Shown here: one piece after another, positions 44,231 to 52,474 of the stretch | Layout: the number at the start of each line of letters is the position of its first letter | How positions within the stretch are numbered: the stretch's first letter is position 1 | NCBI GenBank assembly: GCA_030055515.1 | Contig: JASFYI010000001.1 | Span: 310,001 to 374,000 of the forward strand | DNA from: Methanolinea sp. | GTDB taxonomy: Archaea; Halobacteriota; Methanomicrobia; Methanomicrobiales; Methanospirillaceae | Reading direction: 5' to 3' | DNA: 64,000 nucleotides | The notes under the pieces: model-generated | Databases searched by the model: none | What the model saw: the letters and a program-made list of their open reading frames with translations, nothing else | What the model was told of the DNA's origin: nothing | Translations under genes and position numbers: made by a program

Positions 44231-44716
44231 ATGCGGACCAACCGCCACCAATACTTCCTCGACCTCGCCCTGCGGTGCGCCCACCAGGGAACGTGCCTCC
44301 GGAGGAACTTCGGGGCGATCATCGTGGACGAGTTCCACACCATCGTCTCGACGGGGTACACCGGCGCGCCGCGCAAGCAGATGGACTGCACGGAGCTCGG
44401 CCGGTGCTGGAGGAGGGAGCACAACATCCCCTCCGGCTCGCACTACGAGCGGTGCCGGAGCGTCCACGCAGAGATGAACGCCCTCCTGCAGGCCGGGAAA
44501 CTCGCGCGGAACTGCACGCTCTACCTCGCGGGATTCGAGGTCGAGACCGGGGAACTGACCAAGATATGGCCCTGTTTCCTCTGCTCGAAGATGATCGTGA
44601 ACAGCGGGATAAAAACCGTCATCATGAGGACGGCCCCAGAGTCGTTCCAGGAGATGGACCCGATGGTCCTCTACCAGATGAGGAGCAGGGAGGCACTGGG
44701 GGATTTCGGCTCCTGA
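44231..44716 (+). CDS. dCMP deaminase family protein
   Basis: This zinc-dependent deaminase is likely to act on dCMP. The 161 residues include the zinc site HAEMNALLQAG (His and catalytic Glu) and PCFLCSKMIVNSG (paired Cys), preceded by GTCLRRNFGAIIVDE and STGYTGAPR. The extra cysteines and histidines between the two motifs are usual in the dCMP deaminase branch. It could supply dUMP for thymidylate synthesis, alongside dcd elsewhere in the window. Monocistronic. Confidence 0.88.
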   Translation: MRTNRHQYFLDLALRCAHQGTCLRRNFGAIIVDEFHTIVSTGYTGAPRKQMDCTELGRCWRREHNIPSGSHYERCRSVHAEMNALLQAGKLARNCTLYLAGFEVETGELTKIWPCFLCSKMIVNSGIKTVIMRTAPESFQEMDPMVLYQMRSREALGDFGS

Positions 44717-44799
44717 AAAATACAGAGTCCGCCGTCCCAGGCTACCCGCGTTTCCAGCCCCCCCCTTTCTGCCGCCTTTCCAGGGATATTTTCCTTCCT

Positions 44800-45042
44800 T
44801 CAATCCCTCCAGGCCACCGCGACTTTCCATCCCGTGGTGCGCTCTATCGTGAAGACGGCCCGGAAGTCCGTGCCCGCGTACCTGGAGGAAAACTCGCCCT
44901 CACCTGCCGAGAGGAGGGTGTTGCGCGTCGCCGGGTCGTCCGCGAGCGAGAAGACCGTGCCCGGCAGCGAGTCGAGCACGACGGAACCATCCCGCGCGAG
45001 AATGGCAGGAACCTTCGCTGGGGAAAATGTCGTTTCACACAC
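44800..45042 (-). CDS. Small hypothetical protein
   Basis: This 80-residue frame with GTG start at 45042 has a GGTGAT ribosome-binding motif about a dozen bases upstream. The product (MCETTFSPAKVPAILARDGS to the C-terminus TGWKVAVAWRD) looks like a compact beta-rich domain and has no membrane segment or recognisable motif. It is unrelated to any family I know. The ribosome-binding site and balanced composition favour a real gene, but it could be chance. Confidence 0.5.
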   Translation of the reverse strand: MCETTFSPAKVPAILARDGSVVLDSLPGTVFSLADDPATRNTLLSAGEGEFSSRYAGTDFRAVFTIERTTGWKVAVAWRD

Positions 45043-45148
45043 GGTCCTATGGCATCACCTGTGGCCGGGCCGCTAAAAAAGATTTCTTCGTGTCGTTTTT
45101 CAGAGGAAACACATTGGAATGGAGAGCTTTATGGCCTTTTTGGGTTTT

Positions 45149-45484
45149 TTAGAATTCGACGTCTCCCTCCCTGACGACGAGCCCCGTTCCCTCGATGTAG
45201 GGGAGTCTCGCCCAGAGGTACCCGTTCTCCGACCTGTACCCTTCCCTGAGGACCATCTTCACCGGGGCGGCGACGACGAACCTCTCGGGCGGTTCCCCGT
45301 GGCGGTACTCGTTCTCGAGCACGACGAGGAGAGAGTGGCCCCCGTCGCGGGTGTAGCAGTGAAATTTGCGGACACCCTCCGGGAGCACGCCGGGATAGTC
45401 CCTCCCGGGGATTACCCAGCCCTCCAGTCCCGCCGCCCTGATGATGTGCGATGCGTCAGGCATGGGGAAGGCGTCTGCTTCCAC
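45149..45484 (-). CDS. Small hypothetical protein divergent from the PAS kinase
   Basis: This 111-residue soluble protein starts with GTG at 45484; ATG at 45463 (MPDASHIIRAAGLEGWVIP) is an alternative. The sequence (FHCYTRDGGHSLLVVLENEY, RFVVAAPVKMVLREGYRSE) suggests a small alpha/beta domain, but I recognise no family. It is transcribed away from the sensor kinase, with a TATA-like island between them, and could share its control. Confidence 0.6.
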   Translation of the reverse strand: MEADAFPMPDASHIIRAAGLEGWVIPGRDYPGVLPEGVRKFHCYTRDGGHSLLVVLENEYRHGEPPERFVVAAPVKMVLREGYRSENGYLWARLPYIEGTGLVVREGDVEF

Positions 45485-45533
45485 GCGGATAAAGGTGATT
45501 ATCGGGGATGGCGCGTTTGCCGTGGGAGATCCA

Positions 45534-45543
45534 TTTATAAAAC
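45534..45543 (+). promoter_or_regulatory. Promoter of the PAS sensor kinase operon
   Basis: TTTATAAAAC is centred about 28 nt before the kinase ATG at 45567, so the transcript is probably leaderless. The box is nearly symmetrical and could also drive the divergent small gene ending at 45149. Confidence 0.55.
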
Positions 45544-45566
45544 TTTAAGAACGATTCTCAGCAGGA

Positions 45567-48500
45567 ATGATCCCTCCCGAGAAGTACACTATCCTCTACG
45601 TGGATGATGACCGGGATCTCCTCTCCCTCGGGAAAATCTACCTCGAGCGACTGGGCGACTTCTCGATCGAGACGGTCGAATCGGCCCATGCAGCCCTCGC
45701 CCTCCTCGGGGAGAAGCACTACGACGCGGTGATCTCGGACTACCAGATGCCGTCCATGAACGGCATCGAGCTCCTCAAGGCGATCCGATCCGCGGGGAAC
45801 AACATCCCCTTCATCATATTCACGGGCAAGGGGCGGGAGGAGGTCGTCATAGAGGCGCTCAACGCGGGCGCGGACTTTTACCTCCAGAAAGGGGGTGACC
45901 CGAGGACCCAGTTCGTCGAGCTCGTCCACAAGGTCCGGCAGGCGGTAGCCAAGAAGAGAGCCGAGACGATGCTTGTCGAGTCGCAGAAGCGGCTCGCGGA
46001 CATCATCGATTTCCTCCCCGACGCGACATTCGCAATCGACAGGGACGGGCGCGTGATTGCGTGGAACAGGGCGATGGAAGAGATGACAGGCGTGAAGGCA
46101 CAGGAGATCCTCGGCGAGGGAAATTACCAGTACGGCGTCGCGTTCTACGGGGAGCCCAGGCCCATGCTGGTCGACCTGGTGCTCGCCCCGCACGAGGAGT
46201 TCGAGAGGGAGAAGTACCTCTTCACGCGCCGCGAGGGGACGACGCTCACCGCGGAGACGCGCCTCGTCGACAGGAACGGAAAGGTCCGCCACTTCTGGGG
46301 GAAAGCGAGCCGCCTGTACGACGAGAACGGGGAAATTGCAGGCGCGATCGAGTCGATCCGCGACATCACGGACCGCGTGGCCATTGAAGAGCAGTCGCAG
46401 ATCCTCGCGCAGATCATCGACATCGCCCCCGCGGCAATCACGATCCACGACCGGGATGGCAACCTGATCTATGCGAACCAGGAGAACTTCGATCTCCATG
46501 GGTATACCCGCGAGGAATTCATGGCCCTGAACCTCCGCGAGATCGATACCCCCGAGAGCGCGGCACTCATCGAGCCCCGGATGCAGGAGTTATTCAGGAA
46601 AGGCGAGGCCTCCTTCACGGTGACCCACAGGAAGAAAAATGACGGCACCGTTCCGCTCCACGTGACGGCGAAGGTGACCAGCTGGCAGGGGAAACCCGTC
46701 GTCCTCTCCATTGCAACCGACCTCTCCGAACGGATCGCGGCGGAAGAGATGGTGCGGAAGAGCGAGGAGAAGTTCCGGCGGATCGTGGAGACGGCACACG
46801 AGGGCATATGGGAGATGGACGAGAACTTCGTGACGACCTACGTCAACCCGCGGATGGCATCGCTCCTCGGGTACAGGCCGGAGGAGATGCTCGGCCGCCC
46901 GATCACATCCTTCATGCCGGAGAGCGAACTCGAGGACAACGCCCGGAAACTGGAAGAGAGAATGGCAGGGAAACCCGGGGAGTACGAGCGGAAGTTCCTC
47001 CACAGGGACGGGTCGGTTCGCACCATGCACGTCTCCGCGACGCCCATCATCGACCTAAACGGCACCTTCCGGGGATCCTTCACGATGCTCTCGGACATCA
47101 CCGAGAAGAAGCGGATCGAGGATGAGTTCCAGAGGGAACACCTCGAGCTCCTCGCCGCGTACGAGCAGATCACCGCGACGGAGGAGGAACTGCGCAAGAT
47201 GCTCGACGAGATCGTCGGGTACCAGGAGTCCCTCGAGGAGAGCGAGGCGAGGTTCCGGCGGATCGTGGAGACGGCACACGAGGGCATCTGGGAACTGGAC
47301 GAGAACTTCGTGACGACCTACGTCAACCCGCGGATGGCATCGCTCCTCGGGTACAGGCCGGAAGAGATGGTCGGCCGCCCGATCACCTCCTTCATGCCGG
47401 AGAGCGAACTCGAGGACAACGCGAGGAAGGTGGAGGACAGGCTCGCGGGAAAGTCCGGGGAGTACGAGCGGAAGTTCCTCCACAGGGACGGGTCGGTTCG
47501 CACCATGCACGTCTCTGCAACCCCGGTTATCGACGCGAACGGCGCTTTCCGGGGATCCTTCACGATGCTCTCGGACATCACCGAGAAGAAGCGGATCGAG
47601 GAGGAGTTCCAGAGGGAACACCTCGAGCTCCTCGCCGCGTACGAGCAGATCACCGCGACGGAAGAGGAACTGCGCAAGATGCTCGACGAGCTCCGGGCTT
47701 TCCAGGAGTCCCTCGAGGAGAGCGAGGAGAGGTACAGGCGGATCGTCTCGAGCACGTTCGACACGATGGTCATCCACAGGGAAGGAAAGATCGCGTGGGC
47801 CAACAGGAGGGCACTCGAGATCCTCGGGGCCGCGGATATCACGGAGATTCTCGGCCGGGACGTCCTCGACTTCGTCCACCCGGACTCCCGGCGCGTGGTG
47901 ACGGAGAGGGTCTCCCGCATGGCGGGGGACCCCAACGCAGTGATGCCGCCGGTCGAAGAGAAGTTCGTCCGGCTCGACGGATCACCCGTCGACGTGGAAG
48001 TCGTTGCAACACCGCTGCGCGAGAGGGGGAACACTGCAATCCTCGTCGTCTTCAGGGATATCACGGAGCGCAGGAGGATGCAGGAAGCACTCGTGAACGC
48101 GAACCGGAAGCTGAATATCCTCAACACGATCACGCGGCACGACATCCAGAACAAGGTCACCGTCCTCTCGGGCTACATCCAGCTCCTGAAAGAGAACCTC
48201 GGGAAGACCGACATTGCGAGGTGCTTCGAGTCGGTCGAGAACGCCCTCCAGACCATCCGGCACATCATCGAGTTCACGAGGAATTACCAGGATCTCGGCA
48301 TCCGCACGCCGGAGTGGCAGCCTCTCACGGACGTCATCGGGCGCACCGCGGGCCAGTTCGAGCTGGATGGAGTCGCTCTCGATATCCCGGATTGTTCCCT
48401 CGAGGTCTTCGCGGACCCGATGCTCGAGAAGGTCTTCTTCACCCTCTTTGACAATGCACTCCGGCACGGCGGCGGCGTGTCGAGGATACGGGTCACCTGC

Positions 48501-48749
48501 GAGAAATCAGGCGGCGACCTCCTCATCCGATTCGGTGACAACGGGATCGGCATCCCGGCAGACCGGAAGGAGAAGGTGTTCGAGCGCGGGTACGGGACGG
48601 GGACGGGTCTAGGACTCTTCCTCTCGCGCGAGATCCTCTCGATCACGGGCCTCTCGATCCGCGAGTGCGGCGTTCCCGGGAACGGCGCCCTCTTCGAGAT
48701 TAGGGTCCCCGAGGGGCTCTGGAGGGAGAGACTCGAGTGCGGGGCATGA
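45567..48749 (+). CDS. Hybrid sensor histidine kinase: receiver, five PAS domains, HATPase
   Basis: This 1060-residue soluble signalling protein opens with a receiver domain (7-125) that has the acidic cluster DDD at 13-15, phospho-acceptor Asp58 in VISDYQMP and Lys88. Five PAS domains follow (about 140-270, 275-395, 400-525, 562-690, 722-845). The H-box is atypical (ITRHDIQNKVTVLSG, about 855), then an ATPase domain with FDNALRHGG (about 965), DNGIGIP and GTGLGLFLS. PAS3 and PAS4 with their linkers are a near-identical tandem duplication. No membrane segment is present, so it senses internal signals. It shares ATGA with trmO. Confidence 0.92.
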   Translation: MIPPEKYTILYVDDDRDLLSLGKIYLERLGDFSIETVESAHAALALLGEKHYDAVISDYQMPSMNGIELLKAIRSAGNNIPFIIFTGKGREEVVIEALNAGADFYLQKGGDPRTQFVELVHKVRQAVAKKRAETMLVESQKRLADIIDFLPDATFAIDRDGRVIAWNRAMEEMTGVKAQEILGEGNYQYGVAFYGEPRPMLVDLVLAPHEEFEREKYLFTRREGTTLTAETRLVDRNGKVRHFWGKASRLYDENGEIAGAIESIRDITDRVAIEEQSQILAQIIDIAPAAITIHDRDGNLIYANQENFDLHGYTREEFMALNLREIDTPESAALIEPRMQELFRKGEASFTVTHRKKNDGTVPLHVTAKVTSWQGKPVVLSIATDLSERIAAEEMVRKSEEKFRRIVETAHEGIWEMDENFVTTYVNPRMASLLGYRPEEMLGRPITSFMPESELEDNARKLEERMAGKPGEYERKFLHRDGSVRTMHVSATPIIDLNGTFRGSFTMLSDITEKKRIEDEFQREHLELLAAYEQITATEEELRKMLDEIVGYQESLEESEARFRRIVETAHEGIWELDENFVTTYVNPRMASLLGYRPEEMVGRPITSFMPESELEDNARKVEDRLAGKSGEYERKFLHRDGSVRTMHVSATPVIDANGAFRGSFTMLSDITEKKRIEEEFQREHLELLAAYEQITATEEELRKMLDELRAFQESLEESEERYRRIVSSTFDTMVIHREGKIAWANRRALEILGAADITEILGRDVLDFVHPDSRRVVTERVSRMAGDPNAVMPPVEEKFVRLDGSPVDVEVVATPLRERGNTAILVVFRDITERRRMQEALVNANRKLNILNTITRHDIQNKVTVLSGYIQLLKENLGKTDIARCFESVENALQTIRHIIEFTRNYQDLGIRTPEWQPLTDVIGRTAGQFELDGVALDIPDCSLEVFADPMLEKVFFTLFDNALRHGGGVSRIRVTCEKSGGDLLIRFGDNGIGIPADRKEKVFERGYGTGTGLGLFLSREILSITGLSIRECGVPGNGALFEIRVPEGLWRERLECGA
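46761..47720 (+). repeat. 480-bp tandem duplication inside the PAS kinase gene
   Basis: Two head-to-tail copies of exactly 480 bp (46761-47240 and 47241-47720; residues 399-558 and 559-718) encode PAS plus linker. Long blocks are identical at the DNA level, including around VTTYVNPRMASLLGYRPEE and FLHRDGSVRTMHVSA; differences are scattered single bases. A diverged partial third copy begins at 47721. The unit length in whole codons keeps the frame. Confidence 0.95.
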
Positions 48750-49246
48750 CGGGAAGGGAACACTACGTAATCGTCCCTATCGGGTACGTGCACTCGCCGT
48801 TCCGGTCGAGGGGCGATGCCCCGCGCCAGGGGAGGCTCTCCCCCGCCGTCTCCACAATCGAGGTGAGACCGGAATTCAGGGACGGCCTCTACAGGATAGG
48901 AGAATCGAGACACCTCTTTGTCCTCTGCTGGCTTGACCGGGCCGACCGGGATACCCTGAGAGTCGTCCCGCCCCACGACCCCGTGGAGAAGGGTGTCTTT
49001 GCAACCCGGTCCCCCGACAGGCCGAACCCGATCTCGCTCTCCCTCGTCGATTTACTCGGCGTTGAGGGATGCACGCTCACCGTGCGGGGACTCGATGCCC
49101 TCGACGGCACGCCCGTGGTCGACATAAAACCATACTCGGCGGAGATCGACGCGCCGGGAGAAGGCGGAGGCGGGTCGCGCGGGTTTCCGGGCCGGTCCAC
49201 GGCGAGCCCGCGGGAAGTGCACGGTGGTCGCCCCGCGGGACCATGA
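48746..49246 (+). CDS. trmO: tRNA (N6-threonylcarbamoyl-A37) N6-methyltransferase
   Basis: TrmO adds a methyl group to t6A37 in some tRNAs. The 166-residue protein starts MTGREHYVIVPIGYVHSPFR and has the family blocks FVLCWLDRADR, GVFATRSPDRPNPISLSLV and DALDGTPVVDIKPY. The last 25 residues are a Gly/Pro/Arg tail without family match. The ATG at 48746 shares ATGA with the kinase stop; its own stop shares ATGA with the next gene. The coupling of a tRNA modifier to a sensor kinase is unusual. Confidence 0.9.
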   Translation: MTGREHYVIVPIGYVHSPFRSRGDAPRQGRLSPAVSTIEVRPEFRDGLYRIGESRHLFVLCWLDRADRDTLRVVPPHDPVEKGVFATRSPDRPNPISLSLVDLLGVEGCTLTVRGLDALDGTPVVDIKPYSAEIDAPGEGGGGSRGFPGRSTASPREVHGGRPAGP

Positions 49247-49725
49247 CGTTCTTTTGCCAGCAGTGCGGGGAATGCTGCAGCGTGATGGGAGGGGTATTTG
49301 CGGTCCGCGAAAGGGTGGGCCCGTTCCTGTTCGTCCTCGAGAATGTCTATACCGGCGAGAGAACGGAGGTCGAGGTCCATTCCTCCCTGCGGGACCTCTT
49401 CTCGTCGGGGGCGACCCTCCCCGGCTGGGAAGACCCCTGCGCATTCCTCCGTTTCGATGCCGCGTCGGGGAAGTCCGTGTGCACCGTGCACGGCACGAGG
49501 CCTTCCACCTGCCGGGATTACCAGTGCTGGAGGGTGCTCATCCTCGACGGGGCGGGGAGGCGCGTCGGGCGGGTCATGGAGCCGAGATTCCTCCACCTCG
49601 AGGACGAAAGGCTCGCCCGCGATTGGGAATCATTCAGGGACTGCCTCGACGGCCTGCCGGACGGGGAATGGGAAAGGGCCGTCGCCCGGTTCTTCCGCGG
49701 GAAGAACTACTCTGTTTTCACGTGA
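49243..49725 (+). CDS. YkgJ-type cysteine-cluster protein (second copy)
   Basis: This 160-residue protein starts MTFFCQQCGECCSVMGGVFA, with the CxxCxxCC cluster followed by CAFLRF, CTVHGTRPSTCRDYQCW, the YkgJ/UPF0153-type putative zinc or iron site. The ATG shares ATGA with trmO. It is longer than and clearly diverged from the other family member at 30784-31176. Function unknown; a metal-linked role in the kinase-trmO operon is possible but unproven. Confidence 0.85.
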   Translation: MTFFCQQCGECCSVMGGVFAVRERVGPFLFVLENVYTGERTEVEVHSSLRDLFSSGATLPGWEDPCAFLRFDAASGKSVCTVHGTRPSTCRDYQCWRVLILDGAGRRVGRVMEPRFLHLEDERLARDWESFRDCLDGLPDGEWERAVARFFRGKNYSVFT

Positions 49726-49830
49726 GGGACCATGGCCCCTCTCCATCGGAATCCCTTGCGGCCTCCCATCCACCGCTCACACGGGTGACGGTACCTGGCT
49801 CGATCTCCCCGCGTGGACGGGGCACTCGGT

Positions 49831-49838
49831 ATTTATAT
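49831..49838 (+). promoter_or_regulatory. Promoter of the UPF0114 membrane-protein gene
   Basis: ATTTATAT lies about 40 nt before the GTG at 49875, placing the transcript start near 49860. An AGGAGG ribosome-binding motif (49865-49870) stands between them, so the gene has its own promoter despite lying behind the kinase operon. Confidence 0.55.
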
Positions 49839-49874
49839 CCGGGGAGGGAAAGGTTATGGATTGCAGGAGGACCG

Positions 49875-50420
49875 GTGCACGTGGCAGGAGAGGGGGGGAA
49901 AGTATCTGCTTCGCCCGCGGGAGACGAGGGGACCCATCCCGGGGGTGGGGGGAGAGGAACCCACTTTGTAGGCCGCGCGAGCAGGATCATCTTCCTCCTC
50001 GCGGTGGTAGGATCCGGCCTCCTCTCCATCGCCCTCTTCGTCTATGGATTCGTCATCACGCTCTCGAGCATCTCGTACGCGGTGTCCCACTTCTCGATCG
50101 ATATTGCGGCCATGAAGGAAGCGATGGCCATCGCGGTGGAGATCGTGGACCTCTTCCTCGTCGCAACGGTCTTCTACATCATCTCGCTCGGGCTCTTTGA
50201 GCTCTTCGTCGCGAAGGCACCTCTCCCCGGCTGGCTCAAGATCAGCAACGTCGACGAGCTGAAGGAGAAGCTCCTCGGCCTCGTCGTCATCGCGCTCGCG
50301 GTCCTGTTCCTCGGGGAATCGCTCGTGTGGCCGGCGAGCCCGGGCGATCTCCTCGCCTACGGGATCGCGAACGCCGCGGTCATCGGGGCCATATCCCTCT
50401 ACTTCATGACGAAGCACTAG
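49875..50420 (+). CDS. UPF0114 (YqhA-like) membrane protein
   Basis: This 181-residue protein has about four transmembrane helices (IIFLLAVVGSGLLSIALFVYG; VDLFLVATVFYIISLGLFEL; LLGLVVIALAVLFLG; the last near the C-terminus). The family pattern GLFELFVAKAPLPGWLKISNVDELKEKL identifies UPF0114. The start is GTG 49875, four bases after AGGAGG; GTG 49881 is possible. The open frame extends upstream to 49224 but is out of family there. Function unknown. Confidence 0.85.
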   Translation: MHVAGEGGKVSASPAGDEGTHPGGGGRGTHFVGRASRIIFLLAVVGSGLLSIALFVYGFVITLSSISYAVSHFSIDIAAMKEAMAIAVEIVDLFLVATVFYIISLGLFELFVAKAPLPGWLKISNVDELKEKLLGLVVIALAVLFLGESLVWPASPGDLLAYGIANAAVIGAISLYFMTKH

Positions 50421-50513
50421 CCACCGGGCCACCTCCAACGGCGGGATTACGATTTTTCACCTTCCGCGGGGCCCGGGAATACCTTATTTTCCCAGGGGAT
50501 CCCACTCTGGATC

Positions 50514-51089
50514 ATGCGCGTGGTTGCATTCAACGGGAGCCCGCGGAAGGGCGGGAACACGGAGAGACTCTTGAAGCGCGTCCTCTCTGTCCTCGAGGAC
50601 GAGGGCATGGAGACCCTGCTCGTCCAGGTCGGTGGCGAGAAGATCCACGGGTGCACTGCCTGCGGGAAGTGCTTCGCGAACCAGGACCGGAAATGCATCT
50701 TTGACGACGACATCGTCAACGACTGCATCCGCGAGATGGCCGATTCCGACGGCATCCTGATCGGTTCCCCCACGTACTTCGCCGACGTCTCGCCGGAGAC
50801 AAAGGCCCTCATCGACAGGGCGGGGTTCGTCGCAATGGCAAACGGGAGGCTTTTTTCCCGGAAGGTGGGTGCAGCCGTCGTCGCGGTTCGGCGGGCAGGA
50901 GGAATCCATGCCTTCGATACCATCAACCACTTCTTTGGCATCAGCAACATGTTCATCGTCGGGTCCACGTACTGGAACATCGGGGTCGGGTTGGACCCGG
51001 GGGACGTCGAGAGGGACCTCGAAGGGATGAAGACGATGGAGGTCCTCGGGCAGAACATGGCGTGGATCCTCAGGAAGATCCACTCGTGA
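50514..51089 (+). CDS. Iron-sulfur flavoprotein (NADPH-dependent FMN reductase fold)
   Basis: This 191-residue flavodoxin-like protein has the FMN phosphate-binding FNGSPRKGGNTE near the start and GSPTYFADVSPETKALIDR. Four cysteines (47, 50, 53, 61) follow the spacing C-x2-C-x2-C-x7-C (CTACGKCFANQDRKC), the compact [4Fe-4S] motif of methanogen iron-sulfur flavoproteins, which pass electrons from ferredoxin and help detoxify O2 or H2O2. It is a single gene. Confidence 0.9.
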   Translation: MRVVAFNGSPRKGGNTERLLKRVLSVLEDEGMETLLVQVGGEKIHGCTACGKCFANQDRKCIFDDDIVNDCIREMADSDGILIGSPTYFADVSPETKALIDRAGFVAMANGRLFSRKVGAAVVAVRRAGGIHAFDTINHFFGISNMFIVGSTYWNIGVGLDPGDVERDLEGMKTMEVLGQNMAWILRKIHS

Positions 51090-51207
51090 TCCCGCTTCGC
51101 GGGGAGAGGGGAGGTCCCCCCGACCGGCATCTCACACCATCCCTCATTTCGCGGGGGATACCCGGGGGGTCAAACAGCCTGGCGATCGCAGGACGTGTAG
51201 CGAGAAT

Positions 51208-51230
51208 CCCGGCGCTTTCTGCACGCCGGG
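51208..51230. terminator. GC-rich hairpin between convergent genes
   Basis: CCCGGCG (51208-51214) and CGCCGGG (51224-51230) form a perfect seven-pair stem with a nine-base loop, lying between the convergent flavoprotein and Rmd1-like genes. A smaller stem CCCGC/GCGGG lies just after the flavoprotein stop. No T-run follows on either strand, so a role in termination or RNA stability is only suggested. The gap 51090-51263 shows nothing else. Confidence 0.35.
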
Positions 51231-51263
51231 AGAGGAGTATCGCCGGTCGCGGCAGCCCTGCCG

Positions 51264-52328
51264 TCAGTGACCGGTAAATGGCCACGTGAAGATGATGATC
51301 TCGAGCGCGATGAGGAGGATGATGATCCACTCGAGGAAGTGGGCGTGCTGGACGTTCACCTCGTCGGAGAGCATGCGGTACGTCTCCCTGATGATCGAGA
51401 GTTTCCTGTTGACGCTCTGGCTCCACGAGTCGCTCCGGAGCGCCTGCAGGGCTGCAGCGTAGACCCGGGCGTAGTAGATGTCGTCCGTGACCTTGATGAG
51501 GTTGTTGATGTCCTCGAGGATCTCCGAGACCTCGGCCTGCTCGCTCATGAGAACCTTCATGAGCGTCCGGTAGTGGAGGGAACGGATGATCCACCACTGG
51601 CGGTCCGCGTTCTCGATGTCCTCGTACATCCTGTCCATCTGGCGCGAGAGCTCCCTGTCGTAGAACCGCAGCTCGAGGACCTGGACGGCTGCAAACTCGA
51701 TGAGCTCGATCAGGTCGACGGGGGGCTCGGGCGATATGATGAGGGCGCCACCCCACGAGATGATGGCCTTCTCGTTCGGGTAGTACGAGAACGAGTGCTG
51801 GAGGGTCTCCCTCCGGATCTCGGGGGAGAACTCCCCTCTCTCCCCGAGCAGGACGGCGACGGGGTCGAGGGACGGGTCGTCCCGGTCGGTGAGGTAGATA
51901 GTGTAGTCGTCGTAGAACTCGGGGTCGACGGGCCTTGAGCCGATGTGAACCGAGAGTATGCTGCGCAGCTCGGCGAGTGCCGCGTCGAAGAGGTGCCCGA
52001 GCCGGTCGTGGCCGGAGAAAGAGAGTGCCATATCCTGGAGGACCAAAGGGGGGGCATCCATCTCCTCGAGGGAGAGGCAGAGGGAGAACGCCCCGAATTC
52101 GTAGATGCGGGCCATCGCCTTGAGGGGCAGGGTGCCACGCACGGTGTCCACGGTCATCCCCGGGAGCCTGATGAGGAGGGGCGGCTGGTCGATCATGATG
52201 GAAGTGGGGTTGACCCTCTGGAACCGGAAACGGGAGGTCGTCATGTTCGCCGCGAGGCCCTCCTCGAGCTCCCCGAGGTCGATCTCCTCGCCGATATCGA
52301 ATATCCGGTAGAAACGTATGGAATACAT
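51264..52328 (-). CDS. Rmd1/YagE (DUF155)-like membrane-anchored protein
   Basis: From ATG 52328 this is a 354-residue protein starting MYSIRFYRIFDIGEEIDLGE. The C-terminal third is a helical domain (DRQWWIIRSLHYRTLMKVLM and RKLSIIRETYRMLSDEVNV) ending in one transmembrane anchor (EWIIILLIALEIIIFTW), the layout of the Rmd1/YagE family. A frame to 52367 adds 13 residues; the later ATG has a GAGGAT motif upstream. Function in archaea is unknown. Divergent from the HdeD-like gene. Confidence 0.8.
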   Translation of the reverse strand: MYSIRFYRIFDIGEEIDLGELEEGLAANMTTSRFRFQRVNPTSIMIDQPPLLIRLPGMTVDTVRGTLPLKAMARIYEFGAFSLCLSLEEMDAPPLVLQDMALSFSGHDRLGHLFDAALAELRSILSVHIGSRPVDPEFYDDYTIYLTDRDDPSLDPVAVLLGERGEFSPEIRRETLQHSFSYYPNEKAIISWGGALIISPEPPVDLIELIEFAAVQVLELRFYDRELSRQMDRMYEDIENADRQWWIIRSLHYRTLMKVLMSEQAEVSEILEDINNLIKVTDDIYYARVYAAALQALRSDSWSQSVNRKLSIIRETYRMLSDEVNVQHAHFLEWIIILLIALEIIIFTWPFTGH

Positions 52329-52474
52329 GTGCCGCGATCCTCCCCTTCTCTCCCCTAGTGTGTGCATGCCGCGAGACGATTAAGCCTTCCCGGAGGACGG
52401 GGGGATCCCGGAATGCGCGACACGGGCTTTCGGAAACGAAGGCCCTTTTGTTCGCCCGGGACACACGATCTGGC

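Noticed and set aside
47721-48120. Third identical PAS repeat in the kinase
   Set aside because: Sequence after 47721 shares only the first residues (EERYRRIVSS) with the repeat unit; it is a diverged PAS domain, not part of the recent duplication.
49224-50420. 398-residue membrane protein
   Set aside because: Only the part from GTG 49875 resembles UPF0114; the preceding stretch overlaps the YkgJ-type gene in another frame and carries the real promoter and ribosome-binding site.
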